Position numbers and translations under genes: made by a program
Virus record (IMG/VR): IMGVR_UViG_3300005563_000070
Coordinates: 1 to 34,316 of that record
DNA: 34,316 nt
Reading direction: 5' to 3' (one strand)
Origin: a virus
Shown here: positions 6,213 through 12,554 of the stretch, in pieces
How the letters are laid out: the number at the start of each line of letters is the position of its first letter
Numbering within the stretch: position 1 is the stretch's first letter
Notes under the pieces: generated by a model
The model's input: only the letters and a program-made list of their open reading frames with translations
Told to the model about the DNA's origin: nothing
The model's database searches: none

Positions 6213-6269
6213 TTGACTGTGATTACGTATATACGCTATAGTTCTGGCATCGTCAATAGCATATATACG
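6213..6269. promoter_or_regulatory. Overlapping divergent promoters with inverted-repeat operator
   Basis: Rightward: TTGACT (6213-6218), 18-base spacer, TATAGT (6237-6242), leading to the ribbon-helix-helix gene at 6279. Leftward on the minus strand: TTGACG (6251-6256), 17-base spacer, TATATA (6228-6233), leading to 6198. Both -10 boxes lie in the left half-site of an inverted repeat, CGTATATACGCTATAG (6226-6241) and CAATAGCATATATACG (6254-6269). The leftward -35 box falls in the linker between the half-sites and the start of the right one. A protein bound here would block both promoters; the adjacent ribbon-helix-helix protein is the obvious candidate. Confidence 0.7.
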
Positions 6270-6278
6270 AAAAGAGAC

Positions 6279-6431
6279 ATGGGCCGCAAAAAAGAATGGG
6301 ACGAACGGATTCTGCTACCGTTGAAAACTGAAACCCTGGAGCGCATCGACGCCGATCGACAGGAGGGCGAAGATCGGGTGAGCTGGATTCGGGATGCCAT
6401 CGAACGGAAGTTGAAGCGGCGGAAGTCATAG
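6279..6431 (+). CDS. Ribbon-helix-helix transcriptional regulator (50 aa)
   Basis: A 50-residue Arc/CopG/MetJ-type DNA-binding protein. The basic N-terminus and strand (MGRKKEWDERILLPLKTETL) would enter the DNA major groove as an intermolecular beta ribbon, followed by helix A (ETLERIDADRQ) and helix B (RVSWIRDAIERKLKRR). It is the only rightward gene in a long leftward block and starts 9 bases after an inverted repeat that overlaps its own promoter, so self-repression and repression of the leftward operon are likely. The ribosome site is weak (AAGAG). Confidence 0.8.
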   Translation: MGRKKEWDERILLPLKTETLERIDADRQEGEDRVSWIRDAIERKLKRRKS

Positions 6432-6463
6432 GCGCTCCGGAGAGGTGATGGCGGTGCCGGGGT

Positions 6464-6772
6464 TCAGCGCTCTGCGAGTGCCTTACGGGCGCGATCGAGG
6501 GCGGCGCCGAAAGTGTGCGGCGTCCGTTGTGCGATATCGTTGAAGCCAGGAGGGAGTTGGCGGGTTTGGTGGCCCTTGAAGGTTACCGTCCCAATGCCGA
6601 TCATCGTGACTTGGAAACCGTGATCCTCGAAGTACTGCCCGAGATAGCACTCGTTGCACCAGAAATCGTATTCCTTGTCGGCAGGCTGTTTCTCAGCCCA
6701 AGCGATCAAGCTCTCCAGCGAGAACGGATCGGCCTTGATGTGCGTCTTTTCCCAGTCCTTGTTGTAAAGCAT
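6464..6772 (-). CDS. Conserved phage hypothetical protein (102 aa)
   Basis: The start is set at ATG 6770-6772 (MLYNKDWEKTHIKADPFSLE), which has CAGGAG upstream. I recognise the form: a short N-terminus, then LIAWAEKQPADKEYDFWCNE with CYLGQYFEDHGFQVTMIGIG. This is a family frequent in Rhizobiales phages and prophages with no known function. Two Cys (C-NE-C) sit in the centre. It faces the rightward regulator gene tail to tail across 32 bases, with no clear terminator between them. Confidence 0.7.
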   Translation of the reverse strand: MLYNKDWEKTHIKADPFSLESLIAWAEKQPADKEYDFWCNECYLGQYFEDHGFQVTMIGIGTVTFKGHQTRQLPPGFNDIAQRTPHTFGAALDRARKALAER

Positions 6773-6801
6773 TGGTTTCTCCTGCGTTTTTTCGGAATCT
6801 G

Positions 6802-7938
6802 TTACTGAGGCGATGGGAGCGCGGAAGCCATGGCGATCCGTCCGCCGAGCCAACGCATCACGTTGACGGCCATTGAATTGCCGAGCGCCTTGTAGCGCGG
6901 GCCGTCAGCGGCCCTGGGAATTGCGGTGTATCCGCGCTTGAAGCCTTGAAGGCTTTCGCACTCGCCAGGCGTTAGGCGCCGGACAGCGTAGTCTTGGCGA
7001 ACGGCAAAGGCGACCGCTGCTACCTGACTACGAGAGACTGGCGGGGTATGGTCTTCGGAGATGCCTAGGCCATCGTTGGCGTTTCCATAACCACCGCCGT
7101 TCTGCCAGTTGAATGCGACGGGAACAACATAGCCTGCATTGACGAGCTGGCGGTTGATGCCGGACGTCCCGTGACCGTTCGGCGTTCCGCCGCCTTGCAT
7201 GGCCCCGACGACTAAGTTCTCATCAAGTGGGTTGTTCGCATGGCCTCCCGCAAGGAGCGGCTTCGCGATCAATCCGCCATCGCAGTCAAAGTCTGTGCCG
7301 AGGCCCCCACCGCCTGTAGGGCGGCTTGCAATTGTTGGGGCAACTCTTTCCCCCGCTTTCCGGCGCGGCGGAGAATCCCAGAGCAGGCTCTCGCGCTCAA
7401 ATAGTACCGCTGCGGGACGTCGCCAGTCTCCAAGATGTCCGACAACGAACACACGCCTTCGTCGCTGGGGAACTGCTCTGGCAAAGCCGTCCACTCGCAC
7501 GTACTGAGCGTCAAGCACTCGCCAGGACGCATGATACCCGAGTTCTGCCAGCCCTCCGATAAAGGCTCCAAAGTCCCGTCCTCCAGAGCTCGACAGGACG
7601 CCGGGGACGTTCTCCCAAAGGAGCCATTCGGGGCGATAGCGATCAGCGATGGCAAGATAGGTGAGGGCGAGGTTCCCCCTCGGGTCAGCCATTCCCTTGC
7701 GAAGTCCTGCGACCGAAAAACTTTGGCAGGGGGTGCCTCCAACGAGAATATCGATATCTGCATCAGGCCAATCCTTGAACTTGGTCATGTCGCCCAGGTT
7801 CGGGATCGACGGGTAATGGTGCGCCAGGACGGCGCTGGGAAACTTCTCGATCTCGGCAAAGGCAAATGGCTGCCATCCGAGCGGGTGCCAGGCAACCGTC
7901 GCCGCTTCAATGCCACTGCAAACCGAAAGGTATTTCAA
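6802..7938 (-). CDS. DNA (cytosine-5-)-methyltransferase
   Basis: A 378-residue C5-cytosine methyltransferase transferring methyl groups from S-adenosylmethionine to DNA. All landmark motifs are visible: motif I SVCSGIEAATVAW, motif IV GGTPCQSFSVAG with catalytic Cys71, motif VI ENVPG (109-113), motif VIII QRRRRVFVVG, motif IX RRLTPGECESLQGF and motif X YKALGNSMAV. The segment between VIII and IX (about residues 190-310) is the target recognition domain; it is Gly/Asn-rich and does not tell the target. The start is TTG with GAGGA seven bases upstream. No restriction partner is present, so it likely protects phage DNA or alters regulation. Confidence 0.95.
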   Translation of the reverse strand: MKYLSVCSGIEAATVAWHPLGWQPFAFAEIEKFPSAVLAHHYPSIPNLGDMTKFKDWPDADIDILVGGTPCQSFSVAGLRKGMADPRGNLALTYLAIADRYRPEWLLWENVPGVLSSSGGRDFGAFIGGLAELGYHASWRVLDAQYVRVDGFARAVPQRRRRVFVVGHLGDWRRPAAVLFERESLLWDSPPRRKAGERVAPTIASRPTGGGGLGTDFDCDGGLIAKPLLAGGHANNPLDENLVVGAMQGGGTPNGHGTSGINRQLVNAGYVVPVAFNWQNGGGYGNANDGLGISEDHTPPVSRSQVAAVAFAVRQDYAVRRLTPGECESLQGFKRGYTAIPRAADGPRYKALGNSMAVNVMRWLGGRIAMASALPSPQ

Positions 7939-7977
7939 AGGAGCATCCTCATTGTCGTAGCGTCACTACCGAAGCGG

Positions 7978-8058
7978 TCAAATGTCCGCGCCGTTGATGA
8001 ACCAGAGCGCGGCGCCGATCAAAATGACGGCGAGGATCGCGACGATGAGCCAGGTCAT
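7978..8058 (-). CDS. Tiny membrane protein (26 aa)
   Basis: A 26-residue peptide, MTWLIVAILAVILIGAALWF followed by INGADI: one hydrophobic helix with a short polar tail. AAGGA lies seven bases before the ATG, and the start overlaps the stop of the ATPase gene as ATGA, both strong support for translation. Function unknown; similar tiny peptides recur in this genome. Confidence 0.6.
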   Translation of the reverse strand: MTWLIVAILAVILIGAALWFINGADI

Positions 8059-8999
8059 GCGGTTTCCTTCGCTTTGTCAGCCTCTGCGGCGGTTGCTTTG
8101 TGTCGACGATCGAGAGCGGCTTTAAGCGTCGCCTTGTGCTCGCGCGGGACCTTGCCCCATGCCTCGACCAGGGCGACGTTGCCGTGCTTGGCCGCTTCGG
8201 CGAGCTCGAGGTCCCACTCGGCCGCAGTCAATTCGTCAGCGGCACCGGCGGCCGCGGGGCTGGGGTTAGGCGCCGGTGCCGCTGATCCACCTGCCGCCCA
8301 CGTCGCGAACGCGGCGCCCATCTCCTCGCGGAGCGGCTTGCCGGCCTCGATGTGAGGCGCCAGGTAGTTCGGAAGCTTCAGAACAAAATCCTCGCCGATC
8401 TTTTCGGACTTCCAGACCGGCACGCCGTCGGCGCGCGGAGGAAGCAAGCAGGCGAGGTCGAGGGTGTGGACGATCTCGAGCGGCGCGACTGGCTGCCAGC
8501 CGATATTGATGACTTTCTTGCCGTCCTGCTTCGTCTTCTCGCGTGCGCGGAAGGTGAATATCAGCGGCACCTTGATTTTGAGAATGCCGGTGATCAGCTT
8601 CTTGCGCGCTGCTGCTGGCTTCGCCCAGGCTGCCCATTCGTTGCCGCCCATCTTCGGCACCATCTCATCGTGCCACGCGAGATAGGCGTCGTGCTCATCG
8701 GACATTGAATCCACGATGATAGCCGCCGGCTTGGACGGAAGCTGAGCCATGATCGCTTCAAGGAACGCATCGGAGCGCGAGTTCGGCGGCATCTCGACGA
8801 TCTTGAACGGGATCAGGTCGTTATATTTGCGTGATCGACCGCCCTCGGTGTCGAGCACGATGATGTCGCCGCCTCGCATGGACTGGATGCCCTTTGCGAG
8901 TTTGAGAGCCGACAGGGTCTTGCCACCGCCAGGCGGGCCGATGAGTCCGAGCAACAACGGTTCTTCCGAGCGGGTCGCGGGTTGAGCCTGATAGTTCAT
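8055..8999 (-). CDS. RecA-like AAA ATPase, likely phage recombinase (Sak4-like)
   Basis: A 314-residue P-loop ATPase. Walker A is GPPGGGKT (21-28); a conserved acidic site follows the second strand (IIVLDTEGG, 46-54), and Walker B is AAIIVDSMS with Asp97. The C-terminal third contains an Ala/Pro-rich linker (about 235-255) and a charged helical tail. This is the shape of phage AAA_24/Sak4-type ATPases that act with single-strand annealing or RecA-like recombination. It lies 3 bases downstream of the exonuclease gene stop-start junction, so the two form a recombination module. Another role for the ATPase, such as replication loading, is not excluded. Confidence 0.8.
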   Translation of the reverse strand: MNYQAQPATRSEEPLLLGLIGPPGGGKTLSALKLAKGIQSMRGGDIIVLDTEGGRSRKYNDLIPFKIVEMPPNSRSDAFLEAIMAQLPSKPAAIIVDSMSDEHDAYLAWHDEMVPKMGGNEWAAWAKPAAARKKLITGILKIKVPLIFTFRAREKTKQDGKKVINIGWQPVAPLEIVHTLDLACLLPPRADGVPVWKSEKIGEDFVLKLPNYLAPHIEAGKPLREEMGAAFATWAAGGSAAPAPNPSPAAAGAADELTAAEWDLELAEAAKHGNVALVEAWGKVPREHKATLKAALDRRHKATAAEADKAKETA

Positions 9000-9002
9000 G
9001 AT

Positions 9003-9908
9003 CTAGCCTGCAAAAATGAGATCGGGATTGTTGTTCTCGAACTCGCCCGACAACTCCCGTTCCAGCCAGGATTTCTCTTGGTACGCAGGATACTCGGGGG
9101 TCATCGGGCGATTGCCGTAGCCAGCCCAGCGGCTGGTTTTTGTAGCCGCGCGCCAAAGCGTCATCGCGGCCGAAACCTTCTTTGCTCCCATCGTCATCCA
9201 AGGCTTGGTCATGTGCATGACGGCAAGATCGTGCGGAGGATCGGTCTCCTGGGCGATGAAGCGAAACCTGCGGCGACCGGCGCCGGTGGGGTCGAGAACA
9301 TCGAGGCCCCGCGAGATGAACGCGGCCTGCAAATCCCAGCCTCCGTTCAGCGCGCGAAAGCCGATGACGTGCGGCGCGACGGACATGCCCGTCGTCTTAA
9401 AGTCGTCGACCGTGCGTAGATCCTCGTGCAGCCAGTCGATCAGCGCACGGCACCAGATGCCGTCTTCCTGCCATGCGATCATGACTTCTGCATTGCCGCC
9501 GGTGAAGGCGTCGCGGTCTTCGTGCCGGTCAAGCTGCGCGCGAGCCTCGGCCGCCATCACCGCGGCGCGGACGTGCTGCTCGGCGAGGACCGCGATCTTG
9601 CCCTCGGCGGCCGCGGCCTCGCGGGCTTCCTTGGCGGCCTTCGTCTTCCAATCCGGGAAATCGATCGCGACGATATCCTTGCCGCGGCCGAGCAACATCG
9701 TGTGTGCGGTGTTGCCGAGATCAAACTTGGTATCGTCGTCGGGCTCGAAATTCGGATTGAGAGACGGTGAAGCCGTCCGCACGCTGCGCATCGACCGCTC
9801 CAGCGCGATCTTGCACAGCGACTGCGTGAGGCTCGGGACCGGACAGGGGTCCGCGCGATAGTCGGCCTCGCTGATGCCGCAATAGATGCCAGGCTTATCG
9901 ATCCTCAT
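9003..9908 (-). CDS. PD-(D/E)XK exonuclease, RecE/YqaJ-like
   Basis: A 301-residue nuclease of the RecB/YqaJ-like superfamily (DUF3799 type). Landmarks: LGNTAHTMLLG (His near 69), RALIDWL with Asp near 158, the catalytic strand TVDDFKTT with Asp169-x-Lys171, and WDLQAAF with the downstream Gln near 194. It probably degrades one strand of linear DNA to create 3' overhangs, which the neighbouring ATPase would use for recombination or strand annealing. The start ATG overlaps with the upstream gene at 9905-9908. Ala/Glu-rich residues 90-125 form a helix insertion. Confidence 0.85.
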   Translation of the reverse strand: MRIDKPGIYCGISEADYRADPCPVPSLTQSLCKIALERSMRSVRTASPSLNPNFEPDDDTKFDLGNTAHTMLLGRGKDIVAIDFPDWKTKAAKEAREAAAAEGKIAVLAEQHVRAAVMAAEARAQLDRHEDRDAFTGGNAEVMIAWQEDGIWCRALIDWLHEDLRTVDDFKTTGMSVAPHVIGFRALNGGWDLQAAFISRGLDVLDPTGAGRRRFRFIAQETDPPHDLAVMHMTKPWMTMGAKKVSAAMTLWRAATKTSRWAGYGNRPMTPEYPAYQEKSWLERELSGEFENNNPDLIFAG

Positions 9909-10111
9909 GATGCCCTCGCCGAAAGCCGCAGGCCCATCCGGCCGCGGTTGGGGTGATAGGCGCGCAGATGCCCGCTATCGAGCAGCGCGCGCACCGTCTG
10001 AAGCTGGTAGAACGGACCTTGTTTCGACCGGGCGAACCCGCGTCGGAACGCCATCAGCGGCTCGATGGTGGCCTCGATCATGCATTGCCGCTGGGTGTCG
10101 GACAGCTTCAT
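9905..10111 (-). CDS. Small basic phage protein (68 aa)
   Basis: The function is unknown. The product is helical at the N-terminus (MKLSDTQRQCMIEATIEPLM) and basic, and ends with HPNRGRMGLRLSARAS, which looks like a short beta wing. The layout (helix, loop, then QLQTVRALLDSGHLRAYHPN) is reminiscent of small winged-helix DNA-binding proteins. The stop overlaps the exonuclease start as ATGA. The ribosome site is weak (GGACG). Confidence 0.6.
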   Translation of the reverse strand: MKLSDTQRQCMIEATIEPLMAFRRGFARSKQGPFYQLQTVRALLDSGHLRAYHPNRGRMGLRLSARAS

Positions 10112-10245
10112 TGCATCACGTCCGGGATCGGCGTGGCGATGATGATTATGATGCCGAGCACGCAGCCAAGGAAAACCATGACGCCGGCGGCGGTGATGAT
10201 GGCCTGGGGGAGGTCACCGATGATCTCGCGGATCGCTTCACGCAT
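10108..10245 (-). CDS. Tiny membrane protein (45 aa)
   Basis: The start is set at ATG 10243-10245 because CAGGAGG lies seven bases before it. The peptide has an amphipathic N-terminus (MREAIREIIGDLPQAIITAA) and one strong hydrophobic helix (GVMVFLGCVLGIIIIIATPI). Its stop overlaps the next gene start as ATGA. Function unknown. Confidence 0.6.
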   Translation of the reverse strand: MREAIREIIGDLPQAIITAAGVMVFLGCVLGIIIIIATPIPDVMQ

Positions 10246-10459
10246 TGCGCGCCTCCTGTTCCTTTTCGGATGCGCGATCGCGGACGATATCGTTGATGGC
10301 GATAGCGATGCGCGCCGCCAGCGTGGCGTCTTCGACAAAAAGCGAAATGGAATGAGGGGTGAGCCCGCTGCCGGTAATGCTGAGACTAAGGACCGGGATT
10401 TCCGGAGCGCAGCTTGCTGCGATGTGGCGGACGTAATGGATTCCGGTTGAGGTAGTCAT
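10238..10459 (-). CDS. Small phage hypothetical protein (73 aa)
   Basis: A 73-residue product: an N-terminal beta-like half (GIHYVRHIAASCAPEIPVLS, LSITGSGL) followed by a helix (ARIAIAINDIVRDRASEKEQ). GGAGG lies eight bases before the ATG, and the start overlaps the upstream stop as ATGA. It overlaps the start of the next membrane gene by 8 bases. No known domain. Confidence 0.6.
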   Translation of the reverse strand: MTTSTGIHYVRHIAASCAPEIPVLSLSITGSGLTPHSISLFVEDATLAARIAIAINDIVRDRASEKEQEARNA

Positions 10460-10719
10460 GCGCCAACCTCCGCGAGCTCGCGCACGTCGACGTAGAAGCC
10501 GGCTTCCTTCAGCAGCTCGTTGGTGACGTCCTCGACCACGTCATCGTGAACATGGTGGATGAAGGCGATCCGGTCGAACTCGCGGGACTGGATGCGCTCG
10601 ACCACGCCGCGGCGGGTCATCTCGGGGTCGACGACCGCCTCTCGGCCGCGCCGGCCGTAGTCGATCATCACGACGAAATAGGAGTGGCAGACGGGATCGG
10701 GGATGCAGTGGGCTGACAT
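10456..10719 (-). CDS. Phage early protein (87 aa), first gene of PL operon
   Basis: The first gene of the leftward early operon, starting 25 bases after the -10 box of the proposed PL promoter. It begins MSAHCIPDPVCHSYFVVMID and has HHVHD near residue 56. ACGGAG lies eight bases before the ATG. The C-terminus (NELLKEAGFYVDVRELAEVG) is acidic and helical. It is a phage-typical hypothetical; as the first PL product it occupies the place where lambdoid phages keep an antiterminator, but nothing in the sequence supports that activity. Confidence 0.65.
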   Translation of the reverse strand: MSAHCIPDPVCHSYFVVMIDYGRRGREAVVDPEMTRRGVVERIQSREFDRIAFIHHVHDDVVEDVTNELLKEAGFYVDVRELAEVGA

Positions 10720-10743
10720 GCGATGCGCTCCGTTGATGGAGGC

Positions 10744-10797
10744 ACCTTAGTTCGCGTGCTGCGAACTCGTCAAGCCTAAAGTTCGCGGCTTGCGAAT
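10744..10797 (-). promoter_or_regulatory. Leftward early promoter (PL) with two operators
   Basis: Minus-strand -35 TTGACG at 10768-10773 and -10 TAAGGT at 10744-10749, spacer 18 bases. The operator GTTCGC-GTGCT-GCGAAC (10750-10766) fills the spacer exactly. A second operator, GTTCGC-GGCTT-GCGAAT (10781-10797), lies just upstream of the -35 box and abuts the repressor stop codon. The same sequence occurs at PR, so one protein should control both promoters. Confidence 0.8.
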
Positions 10798-11097
10798 TTA
10801 TTTGTTGGTGGCCGTTCCTCGGGCGCGAACCTTTGGCTCTGGTTCCATGCGGATTTTGACGAGGACGTCGGTCCTAACCTGGGGAAGGTCGCCGAAGAAA
10901 AGCCAGTCGACCGGGATGCCAAATTTACGGCGGATCGTGCAAGCAGCCTCAAAAGTGAGCGTTCTTTCGCCCGTTTCGAAGGGATTGTAGGTGCTTTTCG
11001 CCATATTCAATTCGTCGGCGAAGGCCTTCTGGCTCTTGAAGCCGAGTTCCTTGCGAAGGGCGATCAGCCGCTTGGCTATGGTTTCGGTGCTGTCCAT
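10798..11097 (-). CDS. cI: CI-like phage repressor, XRE-family HTH (99 aa)
   Basis: A 99-residue XRE-type regulator: IAKRLIALRKELGFKSQKAF, then ADELNMAKSTYNPFETGERT and FEAACTIRRKFGIPVDWLFF, the five-helix Cro/CI DNA-binding fold. It lacks the LexA-like S24 autoprotease domain of lambda CI, so induction must not depend on RecA-stimulated self-cleavage, or must use an antirepressor. I chose the ATG at 11095-11097; a longer upstream extension lacks HTH-like sequence. The Shine-Dalgarno is poor. It lies between PL and PR operators that it probably binds. The C-terminal tail is basic and short. Confidence 0.85.
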   Translation of the reverse strand: MDSTETIAKRLIALRKELGFKSQKAFADELNMAKSTYNPFETGERTLTFEAACTIRRKFGIPVDWLFFGDLPQVRTDVLVKIRMEPEPKVRARGTATNK

Positions 11098-11134
11098 CTC
11101 GGGTTCGATGACAGCATACCCGCGGGAAAATGTC

Positions 11135-11184
11135 GTTTCGCTCTTTGCGAACGCTTGACTTGTTCGCACGGTGCGAACTATGGT
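11135..11184 (+). promoter_or_regulatory. Rightward early promoter (PR) with two operators
   Basis: TTGACT (11155-11160) and TATGGT (11179-11184), spacer 18 bases. The perfect operator GTTCGC-ACGGT-GCGAAC (11162-11178) fills the spacer; a second copy with one changed base, TTTCGC-TCTTT-GCGAAC (11136-11152), sits just upstream of the -35 box. The layout mirrors PL. The transcription start should fall near 11190-11192, at the ATG of the cro-like gene. Confidence 0.8.
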
Positions 11185-11191
11185 CGGGACC

Positions 11192-11443
11192 ATGACCGAC
11201 GCATCTTGGACCTGGGACTCAATCATAGACGGCCTCGGCGGCACCGGCGAGGCCGCTGAAGGGCTTTCGCAGCTCCGCTCCGTCGTTAGCGGCTGGCGCG
11301 AGCGCGGCATCCCTGCGGCGCACTGGGCCGCAGTGGTGAGGCTGGCTTCCGAAAAGGGAAGGGGCGATATCACGCTTGAGGTGTTGGCTGATCTCGCTGC
11401 GCGCCGGCGCGCTGCTGCTGACTTTTCTGAGGCCCGCGCATGA
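11192..11443 (+). CDS. cro: Cro/YdaS-like regulator (83 aa)
   Basis: An 83-residue HTH protein, first gene of the rightward early operon. The core (SIIDGLGGTGEAAEGLSQLR, then SVVSGWRERGIPAAHWAAVV) matches the YdaS/Cro-like pattern in which a helix-turn-helix is followed by SxWRxRGIPxxHW. It is expected to repress the cI promoter or adjust early transcription. The ATG lies about 8 bases after the PR -10 box, so the mRNA may be leaderless. An upstream in-frame GTG at 11171 lies within the operator and is unlikely to be used. Confidence 0.8.
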   Translation: MTDASWTWDSIIDGLGGTGEAAEGLSQLRSVVSGWRERGIPAAHWAAVVRLASEKGRGDITLEVLADLAARRRAAADFSEARA

Positions 11444-11595
11444 AAACGCGCGTCGAAAATCACATCGCCCATTATGCCCGCCGCCCGGCTGCTGTTGTTG
11501 ATTGTGACCATCGTGCGACGTGCGGGAAGTGTTGGCAACCGGAATCTTTATTCCAGAGTAATCACAACGTCGCGGTGTTCCATGTTGGAACAACG

Positions 11596-11736
11596 CTACC
11601 TCAGCAACACCAAGATCACTGCGAGCAGCGCAATCGCCGACAACGCCGCGCTCACCTTCGCCCATCGCTTCGCCGAGGCGGCTACATCCGCAGCCGCTCG
11701 CACTTCCATCGCGGTATTCCAATCTTGTTCGGTCAT
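11596..11736 (-). CDS. Tiny tail-anchored membrane protein (46 aa)
   Basis: A 46-residue leftward gene between cro and the rightward HTH gene. The N-terminus is polar and helical (MTEQDWNTAMEVRAAADVAA), and the last 18 residues (ALSAIALLAVILVLL) form a hydrophobic anchor. AAGGGG lies 8 bases before the ATG. A reading frame in the opposite direction (from 11440) covers the same DNA but looks like low-complexity shadow. Bases 11444-11595 and 11737-11819 show no other convincing gene. The role is unknown; expression in the lysogen is conceivable because it runs opposite to the early operon. Confidence 0.5.
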   Translation of the reverse strand: MTEQDWNTAMEVRAAADVAASAKRWAKVSAALSAIALLAVILVLLR

Positions 11737-11819
11737 GTCCAGCCCCTTCAATCGGCGGTTGTAGCACGGTCGGCATCTTCGTTTCCAGTTCCAGTTGCGT
11801 GTTGTTGGGGGTTGCGTTC

Positions 11820-12107
11820 ATGCGTTCATCATCAGGGGCGGCGCCCGCGCGCGCCACGGAAAACGACCGACCGAATGGGTCAGCGACCGACCAAATGGTC
11901 GAAGACGTTCTCACCGACATCGCTAAGTCGTTGTGGCGAAAGAACACTGCGGCATCTCTCGCCGCCGAGCTCGGATGCAGCGTTCGCACCGTCGAGCGCT
12001 ACATGGAAGGCTCGCGCGAATGGTCCGGCGAGGCCATCGCAGCAATCGTCCAGGAAATTCTCGTTCGTCACCGCATGCGCAACGTGCGCGTGACTGCTCG
12101 TCAGTAA
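11820..12107 (+). CDS. HTH DNA-binding protein of the early region (95 aa)
   Basis: A 95-residue regulator. The N-terminus is Ser/Ala-rich and disordered; residues about 40-65 (NTAASLAAELGCSVRTVERY) form a clear helix-turn-helix, followed by WSGEAIAAIVQEILVR and a basic end. It may be a CII-like activator by position (cro, then HTH, then replication genes), but there is no CII sequence match, so that is inference. The ribosome site is weak (GGGGG upstream). Two copies of CGACCGACC-R-AATGG lie inside its 5' part at 11864-11878 and 11884-11898. Confidence 0.75.
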   Translation: MRSSSGAAPARATENDRPNGSATDQMVEDVLTDIAKSLWRKNTAASLAAELGCSVRTVERYMEGSREWSGEAIAAIVQEILVRHRMRNVRVTARQ

Positions 12108-12152
12108 ATTTGCGTCGCGCTGCCCAGCGGATGGGCCCGGGCATCACCCGCG

Positions 12153-12554
12153 ATGAGTCGTCGAAAGAACCCCGAACAACAGATCCACCGTGCGGTGGCT
12201 CAGCATCTGCGCACGCGCGCGGTGCCTGGCCTCGTGTGGTGGCACACTCCGAACGGCGGAAGCCGCGGCAAGATCGAGGGCGCGATCCTGAAGGCAATGG
12301 GCGTCCGTGCCGGCGTGTCCGATTTCATCTTCGTGCACGAGGGCAAGATATTTGCGCTTGAGCTCAAGGCAGAAGGCGGCAGGGCCACCGAGGCGCAGCT
12401 CAAGTTCCTCTCAGACATCGACGCGGCCGGCGCATTCACGGCGCTCCCTGTGGGTCTGGACGCGGCCTTGGCAACCATCGAGGCCTGGGGCCTGCTGAAG
12501 CCGAACCTCTCGATGAAGGACATCGCGCGGCATGTCGCGGAGGCTGCGCAGTGA
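12153..12554 (+). CDS. VRR-NUC domain nuclease
   Basis: A 133-residue stand-alone VRR-NUC (PD-(D/E)XK) nuclease. Key features: the N-terminal EQQIHRAVAQHL helix, WWHTPNGGSRGK, then the catalytic GVRAGVSDFIF with Asp and FALELKAEGG with Glu-x-Lys, and a final helix with Gln (EAQLKFL). The family includes Holliday-junction resolvases and structure-specific nucleases of phages. Directly upstream of the replication initiator it could process replication or recombination intermediates. Its stop overlaps the next GTG start as GTGA. Confidence 0.9.
   Translation: MSRRKNPEQQIHRAVAQHLRTRAVPGLVWWHTPNGGSRGKIEGAILKAMGVRAGVSDFIFVHEGKIFALELKAEGGRATEAQLKFLSDIDAAGAFTALPVGLDAALATIEAWGLLKPNLSMKDIARHVAEAAQ

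Noticed and set aside
7435-8355. A 306-codon plus-strand frame
   Set aside because: It runs antisense through the methyltransferase and ATPase genes, which have strong family motifs, and has no ribosome site.
11440-12093. A 217-codon plus-strand frame beginning with an ATGA overlap after cro
   Set aside because: The overlap and GAGG upstream are attractive, and the first ~50 residues could be real, but the frame then runs antisense to the 11596-11736 gene and out of frame through the HTH gene; the sequence looks like shadow.
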